Shown here: positions 16,870 through 24,471 of the stretch, piece after piece
Position numbering within the stretch: the stretch's first letter is position 1
Layout of the letters: each line of letters begins with the position of its first letter
Assembly: GCF_017948485.1 (NCBI RefSeq)
Contig: NZ_JAFFSX010000008.1
Location: 248,001 to 312,000 of the forward strand
DNA length: 64,000 nt
From: Streptomyces sp. GESEQ-35
GTDB lineage: Bacteria; Actinomycetota; Actinomycetes; Streptomycetales; Streptomycetaceae
Reading direction: 5' to 3'
Made by a program: the position numbers and the translations under genes
The notes under the pieces: model-generated
What the model saw: the letters and a program-made list of their open reading frames with translations, nothing else
What the model was told of the DNA's origin: nothing
The model's database searches: none

Positions 16870-17798
16870 TCCTCCTCCTTGTGGACGTGGCCGAGCTTGT
16901 CGGGATTGCTGACGATGTAGACGCCGGACACCCGGTCGCCCTCGGGCGTGAGGTCCATGACCATCACCGCGTACGGGTCGTCGCCCTGGAACAGCACCAC
17001 CGCTTCGTCGCCGTTGACCCGGCGGTGACGCAGCTCGAGGCCCTGTGCGCCGCCCCGGGCGCGGTACGAGGTGAGGAGGCGGACCGCCTTGTCCCGGCCG
17101 TGCACCGGGCGCAGTCCCGCCGGCTTGCGTTTGCCGCCGCCGTCCGTCCACACCGTCACGTCGGGCGCGAGGATCTCCATCAGCGCGGTGATGTCCCCGC
17201 CGACGGCCGCCTGCACGAACCGCTCGGTCGCCTCCCTGCGCACCCGCGGATGCGCCCGGTACAGCGGCCGCCGCGCATGCACATGTGCCCGCGCCCGGTG
17301 CGCCAACTGCCGTACGGCGGCCGGAGTGCGCTCGATGATCTCCGCGATCTCGGTGTGGGGATATCCGAACACCTCGTTGAGCACGAACACCGCGCGCTCC
17401 AGCGGTGTGAGCGACTCCAGGACCACCAGCATCGCAATCGACACGGATTCGGTGCGCAGGGCGGGATCGTCGGCGCCGTCGTCGTCGGCGACCAGTGGTT
17501 CGGGCAGCCATGGGCCGACGTATGCCTCACGGCGGCGGCTGATCGTGGCCCGGCGTTGCAGTGCGTGGTTGACGGAGATCCGGACCAGATAGGCCCGGGG
17601 GTTGTCGATCTGTTCGAGGTCGCGGCCCCGCCCCCGTGCCGTCCACGACAGCCAGGTCTCCTGGAGCACGTCCTCGGTGTCCGCGACACTGCCCAGCAGG
17701 TTGTAGACGAGGGCGAACAACAGCTCACGGTGATCGACGAAGACTCCGGTCGCCGCATCGAGTCGGTCGTCGGCGTCGGGCACAGGGATCTCGGACAT
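16866..17798 (-). CDS. ECF41-family sigma factor with C-terminal SnoaL-like domain
   Basis: 310 aa, ATG with GGAGG 7 nt upstream. Region 2 (FALVYNLLGSVADTEDVLQETWLSW) and region 4 (LTPLERAVFVLNEVFGYPHTEIAEII...VRQLAHRAR) are followed by a NTF2/SnoaL-like domain (~200-310). The three ECF41 signatures are present: WLPEPL in the linker, DGGGK, and NPDKL near the end. In this family the C-terminal domain takes the place of an anti-sigma factor. ECF41 genes usually sit beside a carboxymuconolactone decarboxylase, oxidoreductase or epimerase; here the coupled partner is a cytochrome b, which is unusual. Its stop overlaps the cytochrome b start. Confidence 0.95.
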   Translation of the reverse strand: MSEIPVPDADDRLDAATGVFVDHRELLFALVYNLLGSVADTEDVLQETWLSWTARGRGRDLEQIDNPRAYLVRISVNHALQRRATISRRREAYVGPWLPEPLVADDDGADDPALRTESVSIAMLVVLESLTPLERAVFVLNEVFGYPHTEIAEIIERTPAAVRQLAHRARAHVHARRPLYRAHPRVRREATERFVQAAVGGDITALMEILAPDVTVWTDGGGKRKPAGLRPVHGRDKAVRLLTSYRARGGAQGLELRHRRVNGDEAVVLFQGDDPYAVMVMDLTPEGDRVSGVYIVSNPDKLGHVHKEEE

Positions 17799-17908
17799 GG
17801 GCAGGCCTCCGCAGTGGTGCGCTCACTACTGCGAGGGGCTGCGGGGGCCGGATTGTGACATCGACGGACGGAATGTGACCCAGGTCTCGTCAATGACCCG
17901 TGCGGGCC

Positions 17909-18631
17909 TCAGGACGCGTCGTGGAAGACGAGCCCCAGCGAGTGCCGGCGGCCGGAACGCACGGTGCTCACCCCGTGCCGCATCGCCCCGGCCGACCAGC
18001 CGCGCCGGGTGCGCACGGGCCGGTCCCGGGTCGTGAAGACGAGGCCGTGGCCCTGCTCCAGCACGGTCGCGGTGCCCCGGGACTGGGCCCTGGCCCGCTG
18101 CTCCACCATCAGGAACTCGCCGCCGGTGTAGTCGGTGCCGTACTCGTCGAGTCCGACGACCACCTGGAGCGGGAACAGCATCTCGCCGAACACATCGCGG
18201 TGCAGCGCGTTCCAGTCGCCCTCGCCGTAACGCAGCAGGATCTGCGCCGACCGGTCCTGTCCGGCCGCGTGGCACCGCTCCAGCCACTCGTCCAGGGAGT
18301 CCGGCCACGGTGCCGGGCGGCCGAGCCGGGCCGCCCAGTCGCGGGCGATCGGCAGCAGCCGCGGATAGAGCGCGGCCCGCAGGGCGGTCACCGGGGCGGG
18401 CAGGTCATGGGTGAAGTAGCGGTACTCGCCGGAGCCGAAGCGGTGCCGTGCCATGTCGACGGTGGTCCGGAACAACTCCGGCTTCTCGTACAGCGCCATG
18501 AGGTCACGGCACTCCGCAGGGGTCAGCAGCCGCCCCGTCCGCGCGCTGCCGTACGCGTCCAACTCCTCGGCGAGGGCGGCCCAGTCGGTCCCGTCGACGC
18601 GTCGGCGGGCCCGGTCCGTGGTGAGCGTCAT
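17909..18631 (-). CDS. 2-oxoglutarate/Fe(II) oxygenase (prolyl-4-hydroxylase-like)
   Basis: 240 aa, ATG start with AGGAGGG 11 nt upstream. Iron ligands appear as HRD in ALHRDVFG and a distal His in MRHGVS; the strand GLVFHD follows. FPLQVVVGLD and GGEFLMVEQ are typical of the bacterial prolyl-hydroxylase-like 2OG-Fe(II) oxygenases. Cytoplasmic; substrate unknown (protein, amino acid or small molecule). It lies alone between the ECF41 gene and the divergent toxin-antitoxin pair. Confidence 0.88.
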   Translation of the reverse strand: MTLTTDRARRRVDGTDWAALAEELDAYGSARTGRLLTPAECRDLMALYEKPELFRTTVDMARHRFGSGEYRYFTHDLPAPVTALRAALYPRLLPIARDWAARLGRPAPWPDSLDEWLERCHAAGQDRSAQILLRYGEGDWNALHRDVFGEMLFPLQVVVGLDEYGTDYTGGEFLMVEQRARAQSRGTATVLEQGHGLVFTTRDRPVRTRRGWSAGAMRHGVSTVRSGRRHSLGLVFHDAS

Positions 18632-18770
18632 GAGATGGTCACCCTCCTGTGCTCTTCGCTCTTCATGCTCTCCGCTCCGAGTCTGCCGCCCCGCCGGCGC
18701 CGCGTCCGGCGGGAATCGGACATGGCGTTCCGGTCTCTCCGGTACCGTCGCACGGGCGGTGTGAGCTGGT

Positions 18771-18790
18771 GGTATTTACGAGTAAGTACC
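18771..18790. promoter_or_regulatory. Palindromic operator of the toxin-antitoxin operon
   Basis: GGTATTTACGAGTAAGTACC is a 20-bp inverted repeat with 8 of 10 positions paired. It overlaps the probable -35 (TTTACG, 18775-18780). Antitoxins normally repress their own promoter from such sites. Confidence 0.7.
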
Positions 18791-18803
18791 CGCGCGGTAC
18801 CGT
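18775..18803 (+). promoter_or_regulatory. Promoter of the toxin-antitoxin operon (leaderless transcript)
   Basis: -35 TTTACG (18775-18780), 17-bp spacer, -10 TACCGT (18798-18803). Transcription would begin at or beside the A of ATG 18811, which fits the lack of a properly spaced ribosome-binding site. Confidence 0.6.
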
Positions 18804-18810
18804 GAAGGGC

Positions 18811-19056
18811 ATGCCAGCTCTCAACGTGGAGTTCAGTGACCGCGAACTGGAGGACCTGCGGCAGATCGCCAAGGAGCGGGGTACGTCGATGAAGGCCCTC
18901 GTGCGTGAGGCCGCCGCCGCCGACATAGCCCGCCACCGCGCCCTACAGGAGGGCGCGGAGGCATTCCGGCGATTCTTCGCGTCCCACGCCGACGAGTTCG
19001 CGGCCGCCTTCCCCGAAGACGAACCGACCGCCAAGGACGAGGGGCGGGTCGCCTGA
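18811..19056 (+). CDS. Antitoxin (ribbon-helix-helix-like) of a Fic/Doc-like toxin pair
   Basis: 81 aa. The N-terminus reads as a ribbon-helix-helix: strand ALNVEFS, helices DRELEDLRQIAKERG and SMKALVREAAAADIARH. The C-terminal part (RRFFASHADEFAAAFPEDEP) is acidic and probably wraps the toxin. It sits 3 nt before the toxin gene and below a palindromic operator, so it should both neutralise the toxin and repress the operon. The ATG seems leaderless. The family assignment rests on pattern and context. Confidence 0.82.
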   Translation: MPALNVEFSDRELEDLRQIAKERGTSMKALVREAAAADIARHRALQEGAEAFRRFFASHADEFAAAFPEDEPTAKDEGRVA

Positions 19057-19059
19057 CCT

Positions 19060-19437
19060 ATGGCTCCCGTCGTCCATATCGACGTGCCGTGGCTGCTCCA
19101 GCGCCACGAAGAAGTCCTGCCCGACCAGCCCACCGTCAACGACTTCTCGGCCCTGGTCGCCGCCGTCGCCCGCCACCGGGTCGACCCGCCGCGGCTCGGC
19201 GTGGACTCCGACCCCGCCTGGCGGGCCGCCGCACTGCTGCACACCCTCGCCCTGCTCAAGCCGCTGCCGTCGGCCAACGCCCGCTTCGCCTGCGCCACCG
19301 CCGTGGCCTACATGTTCGTCAGCGGCGTCGGCATCGACCCGCCCTACGGCGCCCTCGTCGACCTTGCCCGCGACCTGATCTCCGGCAAGACGGACGTCTA
19401 CGGCGCGGCCGATCGGCTGCGCTCCTGGCAGATCTGA
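19060..19437 (+). CDS. Fic/Doc-family toxin component with degenerate catalytic motif
   Basis: 125 aa, ATG 3 nt after the antitoxin stop. The fold order resembles Doc: an N-terminal helix (WLLQRHEEVLP), AAALLHTLALLKPLPSANARFACATAVAYMFVSG where Fic proteins have HxFx(D/E)GNGR or, in Doc, HPFxDGNKR, and a C-terminal LARDLISGKTD segment. The key His is not in its usual place and the GNK/GNG core is replaced by PLPSANAR, so AMP or phosphate transfer by the usual mechanism is doubtful. Doc phosphorylates EF-Tu; whether this protein has any such activity is open. Pairing with the antitoxin is clear from spacing. Confidence 0.78.
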   Translation: MAPVVHIDVPWLLQRHEEVLPDQPTVNDFSALVAAVARHRVDPPRLGVDSDPAWRAAALLHTLALLKPLPSANARFACATAVAYMFVSGVGIDPPYGALVDLARDLISGKTDVYGAADRLRSWQI

Positions 19438-19939
19438 GGCCCGCGGGACAGGGAACGCCTTCCCACCCCGGGGCCGCCGACCGAGGGCGGGAGGAACGGG
19501 GCCGGCGGCCGGATCGCGCAGGAGAGCTGCCGTCCTGCGCGCGGCCTTCCGAGGTGGGCCGCCTCCAGTGGACTACGCGCGGGCGTGCGCCGGGGAGCGT
19601 GCGCGGCGCACCGGCGAGGGCGTCCGATTCACACGGGGCGCCTGGAAAAACGGGAAAACAGGAGCGCAGAGATGAGTTGGTGCCGTTTCTGACTTTCTTT
19701 CAATGAGGCGGATGTTGCTCAAGTGCCTTGTTGGTCATGTGTGTGTTGTGCAAGGGTGAACAGCGCATGTGGGGGGCATTGGCGGGGTCGCATTCGTCCT
19801 GGGGGGAACAGGGTTGGATGGGCGCTCGTGAATTCATGCTCCCCGCGCCGTCGCCCAAAAGGTACGCATCAACCCGGAGTTCCTTTTTCGGCGGCCAGAA
19901 CTTCTGAGAGTCACCTGCGCGTGGGAAGGAATCCGCTCA
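19438..19939. other. 502-bp intergenic region without a supported gene
   Basis: Codon usage here is not gene-like in any frame and GC content drops locally around 19660-19760. It should contain the promoter of the lectin protein at 19940 and the end of the toxin operon, but I see no clear hairpin or -35/-10 pair. Confidence 0.5.
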
Positions 19940-21541
19940 GTGCCCACCCCCCACCCCCCTCGCCCGCCCTACCCCCCGCCCGGCGGGGTTCCCGGAGAAT
20001 CCGACGAGGGCCTCGCCGCCCGGCTGAGAGGCCGTCCGGACGTCGAGGCCGCTGCTTCCGTCGCACTGCTCATGGCACGGCACTATCGGCCCGCCCACGA
20101 GTACGCGGTCATCTGCCTCGCCTCGAAGTCGGACGTCGCCTCCATGGTCACCGGCGCCGCATTCCACCAGGTTCTCGACCGGCTGGCGCTGGGCGAACCG
20201 GCCGACGCGGTGCGCCCGCGGTTCCTTGTGGCCGTGCGGGACACGGTCAGGCAGTGGTCCGCGGAGGAGCGAATATCCGGTGTTCTGCCTGAGTTGGTGA
20301 AACCCGCCGGCGGTCGCGGTATGCGCGCCGCGAAGTCCATGACGCCGGAAAATCGCAAGCTGGCCGAGCGTTCATTCCACGCCCTTCCCGGACTCGCCCG
20401 GTGTCTGCTGTGGCACACCGAGGTCGAGGCGGAACCGATAACCATTCCCGCCGGACTGCTGGGCATGGACACCGAGACCGCGTCGGCCGCTCTCGAGCAG
20501 GCACGTGAAAAACTCCGCGAGGGTTGTGTACATGCCCATCGGGAACTCGCGCCGAGCAAGGATTGCCGCTTCTACAACCGCCTCCTCGATGTCCCGATCC
20601 GCCGGGGCGGAGCGCTGCTGCCGGATGTGCAGAAGCATCTCGGAGAGTGCCGCTACTGCCGTTTCGCCGCCGAACAGCTGAGCCATTTCGAGGGCGGATT
20701 GGGTGTGCTGCTCGCCGAGGCGGTCCTCGGCTGGGGCGCGCGCCGCTATCTGGACTCCCGTCCGGGCCGTGCCCAGCGCGGCGCTCAGGCACGCGGCGGC
20801 CGCTCGGCCCGGCACAGCAGGGCGCGCCAGCGGATCCTGTCCCGCATCCCCGCGCCGGCCCGTCGTCGCCTCGCTCAGGTGCCGGGGCCCACCCGGGTGC
20901 TGCTCACGGGCGTGGGCATCGCCTCCGCGGGGCTGCTGGCCGGCGTGCTCGTCTCCAGCCTGTGGGCGCCGGACGGCGGGACCGACCCGACCGCCTCCGC
21001 CGCCGCGACCGGCGACTCGGGCACCGCCTCCGGACCGGGCACCGCCCAACTCCCCACCGCACCGCTCCAGTCCACGCTGCGCAACGACGCAGCTGACCTG
21101 TGCCTGGACATCCAGGGTGAGGCGAAGGCCGGCGCCGGGACCGAACTGGCCGCCTGCTCGTCCGACGAAACCCAGCAGTGGTCGTACGAGGTCGACGGAC
21201 TGCTGCGCAGCGTGGCCAACCCGGACCTGTGCCTGGACTCGCACGTGGACGCCGGCGTCGTCATCCTCGGCACCTGCGTCGCCGCGGACGCCGAGCGCGG
21301 CGACGACGTGCGCTACGACCTCACCGTGCAGGGTGAGTTGCTGGTCCGCTGGCAGGAGGGGCTCGCGCTGACGTCCGCCACCAAGGACGCCGGCTCCGAC
21401 ATCGTCGTCAAGGTCCGTGACGGTTCCACCGAGCAGCGCTGGCTGACGGACCCGGCCTCGGCCGACACCGGCTCGCTGTCGATCACCGGCACCGACACCC
21501 CCTCCGTGCCGCCCGCCCGGCTCTCGGACCGGACCGCCTGA
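19940..21541 (+). CDS. Second sigma-like/zinc-finger/TM/lectin membrane protein (paralogue of the 2604 gene)
   Basis: 533 aa from GTG 19940 with GGAAGGA 9 nt upstream. Same order as the protein at 2604: sigma-like segment (FLVAVRDTVRQWSAEERI; LARCLLWHTEVEAEP; QAREKLREGCVHAHRELAPS), zinc-finger HLGECRYC (H-x3-C-x2-C), LAEAVLGWGARRYLDSR, one TM helix (~315-338, VLLTGVGIASAGLLAGVLVSSLW) and a ricin-like domain (LCLDIQGE, QQWSYEVDGLLRSVANPDL, LCLDSH, EQRWLTD). It lacks the long Pro/Thr and Tyr/Gly/Asp tail. The N-terminus is Pro-rich. Lectin outside and sigma-like part inside is predicted from the TM position; this suggests sensing of a cell-wall sugar, without proof. Confidence 0.82.
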   Translation: MPTPHPPRPPYPPPGGVPGESDEGLAARLRGRPDVEAAASVALLMARHYRPAHEYAVICLASKSDVASMVTGAAFHQVLDRLALGEPADAVRPRFLVAVRDTVRQWSAEERISGVLPELVKPAGGRGMRAAKSMTPENRKLAERSFHALPGLARCLLWHTEVEAEPITIPAGLLGMDTETASAALEQAREKLREGCVHAHRELAPSKDCRFYNRLLDVPIRRGGALLPDVQKHLGECRYCRFAAEQLSHFEGGLGVLLAEAVLGWGARRYLDSRPGRAQRGAQARGGRSARHSRARQRILSRIPAPARRRLAQVPGPTRVLLTGVGIASAGLLAGVLVSSLWAPDGGTDPTASAAATGDSGTASGPGTAQLPTAPLQSTLRNDAADLCLDIQGEAKAGAGTELAACSSDETQQWSYEVDGLLRSVANPDLCLDSHVDAGVVILGTCVAADAERGDDVRYDLTVQGELLVRWQEGLALTSATKDAGSDIVVKVRDGSTEQRWLTDPASADTGSLSITGTDTPSVPPARLSDRTA

Positions 21542-21558
21542 GGGGGCGCGGTTCCCTG

Positions 21559-22536
21559 CTAACTCACCACGTCCCGCGGGGGTTTGCCCGCCAGGAACCC
21601 GGCCACGTTCTCGACGGCGGCCAGCGCGATCCGCACCACCGTCTCGCGGGTGACCCCCGCGGCGTGCGGTGAGAGCACCACGTTCGGAGCCTTGAGGAGA
21701 CGCAGGCTCGGGGTGGGCGGTTCGGGGTCGAAGACGTCGAGGCCCGCCCCGGCAAGGGCGCCCTGCTCCAGCGCGTCGGCCAGGGCGTCCTGGTCGATCA
21801 GGGCACCCCGCGCGGTGTTGATCACGAACGCCGTCGGCTTGAGCAGTGCGAGCCGCTCGGCGTCGAGGAGCTGCCGGGTCTCCTCGGTGAGGGGCGTGTG
21901 CAGGGAGATGTAGTCCGCGGTGCGCAGCAACTCGTCGAGCGGTACATGGCGGGCGCCGCCGAGGCGGGTCTCCGTCTCCGGCGGGACGGGGCGGCGCCCG
22001 GCGTAGACGACGGTCATGTCGAACGCGACCGCGCGCCGGGCGACTTCCTGTCCGATCTGGCCCAGGCCCACGATGCCGAGCGTCTTGCCGGACAGCTCGG
22101 TGAGGGAGCGCTGTAGCCGGGGAAGCGCCCAGTCTGCCTCGACGAGCGCGGTGTGCGCAGGGATCAGCTGCTTGGCGAGGGCGAGCATCAGGGCGAAGGT
22201 CTGCTCGGCGACGTTCTGCGCCTCGGCGCCGCTGGAGCCTATCGTGCACACGGGCACGGAGCGGGAGCGGGCGGCTGCCACGTCGACGTAGTCGAAGCCA
22301 TGGCTGGCGCACTGCACCAGCTCCAACTCCGGTGCCGCGGCGATGTGTTCGGAGGTGACCGGGGCGAGTGCCGTGACGATGACGTGCGCGGCACGCAAAG
22401 CGGCCGGGTCCTCGCCGGTGGACTCGACGACGGTGACGTGGGCCTCGCCGGGGAACACGGTGGCGAGTCCCGCCCCGGCGGCTCGGCCGCCGACATGGGG
22501 CGGGACGACGGCGAGCACGTGCTTCGTGTCGGTCAT
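21559..22536 (-). CDS. D-isomer-specific 2-hydroxyacid dehydrogenase
   Basis: 325 aa, ATG overlapping the upstream stop (ATGA). NAD-binding GIVGLGQIGQEVARRA; catalytic Arg in INTARGALID, Glu in DVFDPEPPTP and His in LSPHAAGVT are all present, so the enzyme should be active. It interconverts 2-hydroxy and 2-oxo acids with NAD(P)H in the cytoplasm. It is the last gene of a four-gene operon with an FMN-dependent hydroxyacid oxidase, suggesting that the two handle related hydroxy acids, perhaps of opposite configuration (inference). Confidence 0.92.
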   Translation of the reverse strand: MTDTKHVLAVVPPHVGGRAAGAGLATVFPGEAHVTVVESTGEDPAALRAAHVIVTALAPVTSEHIAAAPELELVQCASHGFDYVDVAAARSRSVPVCTIGSSGAEAQNVAEQTFALMLALAKQLIPAHTALVEADWALPRLQRSLTELSGKTLGIVGLGQIGQEVARRAVAFDMTVVYAGRRPVPPETETRLGGARHVPLDELLRTADYISLHTPLTEETRQLLDAERLALLKPTAFVINTARGALIDQDALADALEQGALAGAGLDVFDPEPPTPSLRLLKAPNVVLSPHAAGVTRETVVRIALAAVENVAGFLAGKPPRDVVS

Positions 22537-23702
22537 ACGGGGTCCTCGATGAGGTCGGCGCGTCCCACCGTGGCGGGGGTGGCGTGTCCGGACAGGGCCA
22601 GCGTGAGATCGAACTCGGCAAGCAGACAGCGGATCACGTGCTCGACGCCCGCCTGTCCGTCGAGGCCGAGCCCGTACGCGTACGGCCGTCCGACAAGTAC
22701 CGCCCGGGCGCCGAGCGCGAGCGCCTTGAAGATGTCGTCGCCGGTGCGCACCCCGCTGTCGAACAGGACGGTCAGCCGGTCGCCGACCGCTTCGACGACC
22801 CCGGGCAGCGCGTCGGCCGCGGCGACCGAACCGGGCACCTGGCGGCCGCCGTGGTTGGACACGACGACACCGTCCATCCCGGCGTCGGCGGCGAGCCGTG
22901 CGTCGTCGGGGTGCAGGACGCCCTTGAGGACGATCGGGCCGTCCCAGTTCTCCCGCAGGAACGCGAGGTCGGGCCAGGTCTTGCCGGGGTCCACGAACAT
23001 GCCGACGAAGTGCATCACCGCCGCGTTCGGATCCTCGTGCACCGGCTTGGCCAGGCCTGCCTGGAACGCCGGGTCCGAGAAGTAGTTGGCGGTTCCCACG
23101 CCGTGCAGGAACGGCAGATACGCCTGGTCGAGGTCGCGCGGCCGCCACGCCAGGATCGGTGTGTCCAGCGTGACGACCAGCACCGAGAACCCGGTCGCCT
23201 TCGCGCGGTTCAGGAAGCTCCGGGTCACCTCGCGATCCTTGGCCCAGTACAGCTGGAACCAGCGTTCGGCGTCGCCCATCGCCTCCGCGACCTGCTCGAT
23301 CGGCGTGCTCGACGCGGACGACAGGATGTACGGCACTCCCTGCGCTGCGGCGGCACGGGCAGCGGCCGACTCCGCATCCGGGTGCATGATCGACAGCACG
23401 CCGACCGGCGCCAGCGCGAGCGGGGCGGGCAGGGCGCGGCCCAGCACCTCGACCGACAGATCCCGCTCGTGCACGTCCCGCAGCATGCGCGGCACGATCC
23501 GGCGGCGCTCAAGGGCGGCCCGGTTGGCGCGGGCCGTGCTTCCGTTGCCGGCGCTGCCCGCCACATAGCCGACGGGGCCGGGGCCGAGCCGCTGCTCGGT
23601 GAGTTCCTCCAGCCGGGTCAGATCGGTGGGCAGCCGGGGTACGGCGCCCGACATCCCGTTGAGATAGATCTCGTACTGGAAGTCCGCCCAGTGCTTTGCC
23701 AT
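22533..23702 (-). CDS. FMN-dependent alpha-hydroxyacid oxidase (lactate 2-monooxygenase-like)
   Basis: 389 aa from ATG 23702 (MAKHWADFQ). A (beta/alpha)8 flavoprotein of the glycolate oxidase/lactate monooxygenase family: ALAPVGVLSI near FMN, FQLYW, the catalytic SNHGGRQ (His as base, Arg for the carboxylate) and LFDSGVRTGDDIFKALALGA for the FMN phosphate. The N-terminal YEIYLNGMSG and GYVAGSAGN are typical of the lactate 2-monooxygenase branch. It oxidises an (S)-2-hydroxy acid to the 2-oxo acid or decarboxylated product. Its stop overlaps the dehydrogenase start, so the two are translated together. Confidence 0.9.
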   Translation of the reverse strand: MAKHWADFQYEIYLNGMSGAVPRLPTDLTRLEELTEQRLGPGPVGYVAGSAGNGSTARANRAALERRRIVPRMLRDVHERDLSVEVLGRALPAPLALAPVGVLSIMHPDAESAAARAAAAQGVPYILSSASSTPIEQVAEAMGDAERWFQLYWAKDREVTRSFLNRAKATGFSVLVVTLDTPILAWRPRDLDQAYLPFLHGVGTANYFSDPAFQAGLAKPVHEDPNAAVMHFVGMFVDPGKTWPDLAFLRENWDGPIVLKGVLHPDDARLAADAGMDGVVVSNHGGRQVPGSVAAADALPGVVEAVGDRLTVLFDSGVRTGDDIFKALALGARAVLVGRPYAYGLGLDGQAGVEHVIRCLLAEFDLTLALSGHATPATVGRADLIEDPV

Positions 23703-23778
23703 GGGGCCCCGTCCCGCCTCTCGTCGGTGAGAACGCGCAGTACGCAGACCATACCGACTGGTACGGACGGAAGGTGGA

Positions 23779-24471
23779 TCAGGGTCGGGTCGCGGACTGG
23801 GCAAGGAGCCGTGCGAGTTCGCGGGGCTGCGAGATCATCGGCCAGTGGCCGGTGTCCATGGTGACCAGCGCCCAGCGATCGCTCTTGAGCAATTCGGCGG
23901 CCGCGCCCCACGGCTCCTCGCCGTCCAGGAGGCACTTGATGTACGTGCCCGGGAGTTCCTCCAGCGGATGGGCCATGATCGCCGGCTCGATCGCCGACGC
24001 GCCCGGGTGCGGCGTCGCACCGCCGACCAGGCGGTTGGTCTGTTCCTCGGTGAGCCCGTGGTACGAGAGGTCCTCGTTGGCGAACGGTGTCCAGAAGCCG
24101 GTCTCCGCGATCGCCTGCCGCACGTGATCGCTCGGCCAGCCCGACAGGGCCGACTCGCCGTCCACCGCCACGTTCGCGTCCACCAGCACGATGTGGCGCA
24201 GCCGGTCGCCGATCCGCTCCGCCGCCTGCCCGACCGGGACGCCGGCGTAGCTGTGCCCGACCAGCACGACGTCCCGCAGATCGAGACGCTCGACCTCCTC
24301 GACGATGTCCTGGACATGGGTCTGCTGCCCAGCCGGAACGCCCTGCTTCTCGGCGAGGCCCGAGAGCGTCAGCGGGTGTCCGTCGTGCCCGGCCGCGCGC
24401 AGCTCCGGCACTACGTCGTCCCACGCCCAGGCTCCGAGCCAGGCCCCTGCCACGAGTACGAATTGAGTCAT
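23779..24471 (-). CDS. Alpha/beta hydrolase (esterase, hydroxynitrile-lyase-like branch)
   Basis: 230 aa. Short alpha/beta hydrolase without a lid insertion: FVLVAGAWLGAWAWDDV near the oxyanion hole, nucleophile Ser in VGHSYAG, and the His in TMDTGHWPMIS. The sequence resembles plant esterase/hydroxynitrile-lyase-type proteins. The start ATGA overlaps the permease stop, so it is the second gene of the operon. It may hydrolyse an ester or amide that enters through the permease, giving the hydroxy acid used by the next two enzymes; this is inferred from order only. Confidence 0.88.
   Translation of the reverse strand: MTQFVLVAGAWLGAWAWDDVVPELRAAGHDGHPLTLSGLAEKQGVPAGQQTHVQDIVEEVERLDLRDVVLVGHSYAGVPVGQAAERIGDRLRHIVLVDANVAVDGESALSGWPSDHVRQAIAETGFWTPFANEDLSYHGLTEEQTNRLVGGATPHPGASAIEPAIMAHPLEELPGTYIKCLLDGEEPWGAAAELLKSDRWALVTMDTGHWPMISQPRELARLLAQSATRP

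Noticed and set aside
16866..17511. N-terminal extension of cytochrome b
   Set aside because: The frame stays open upstream, but the sequence there is the shadow of the ECF41 gene; the coupled GTG at 16869 fits the family start.
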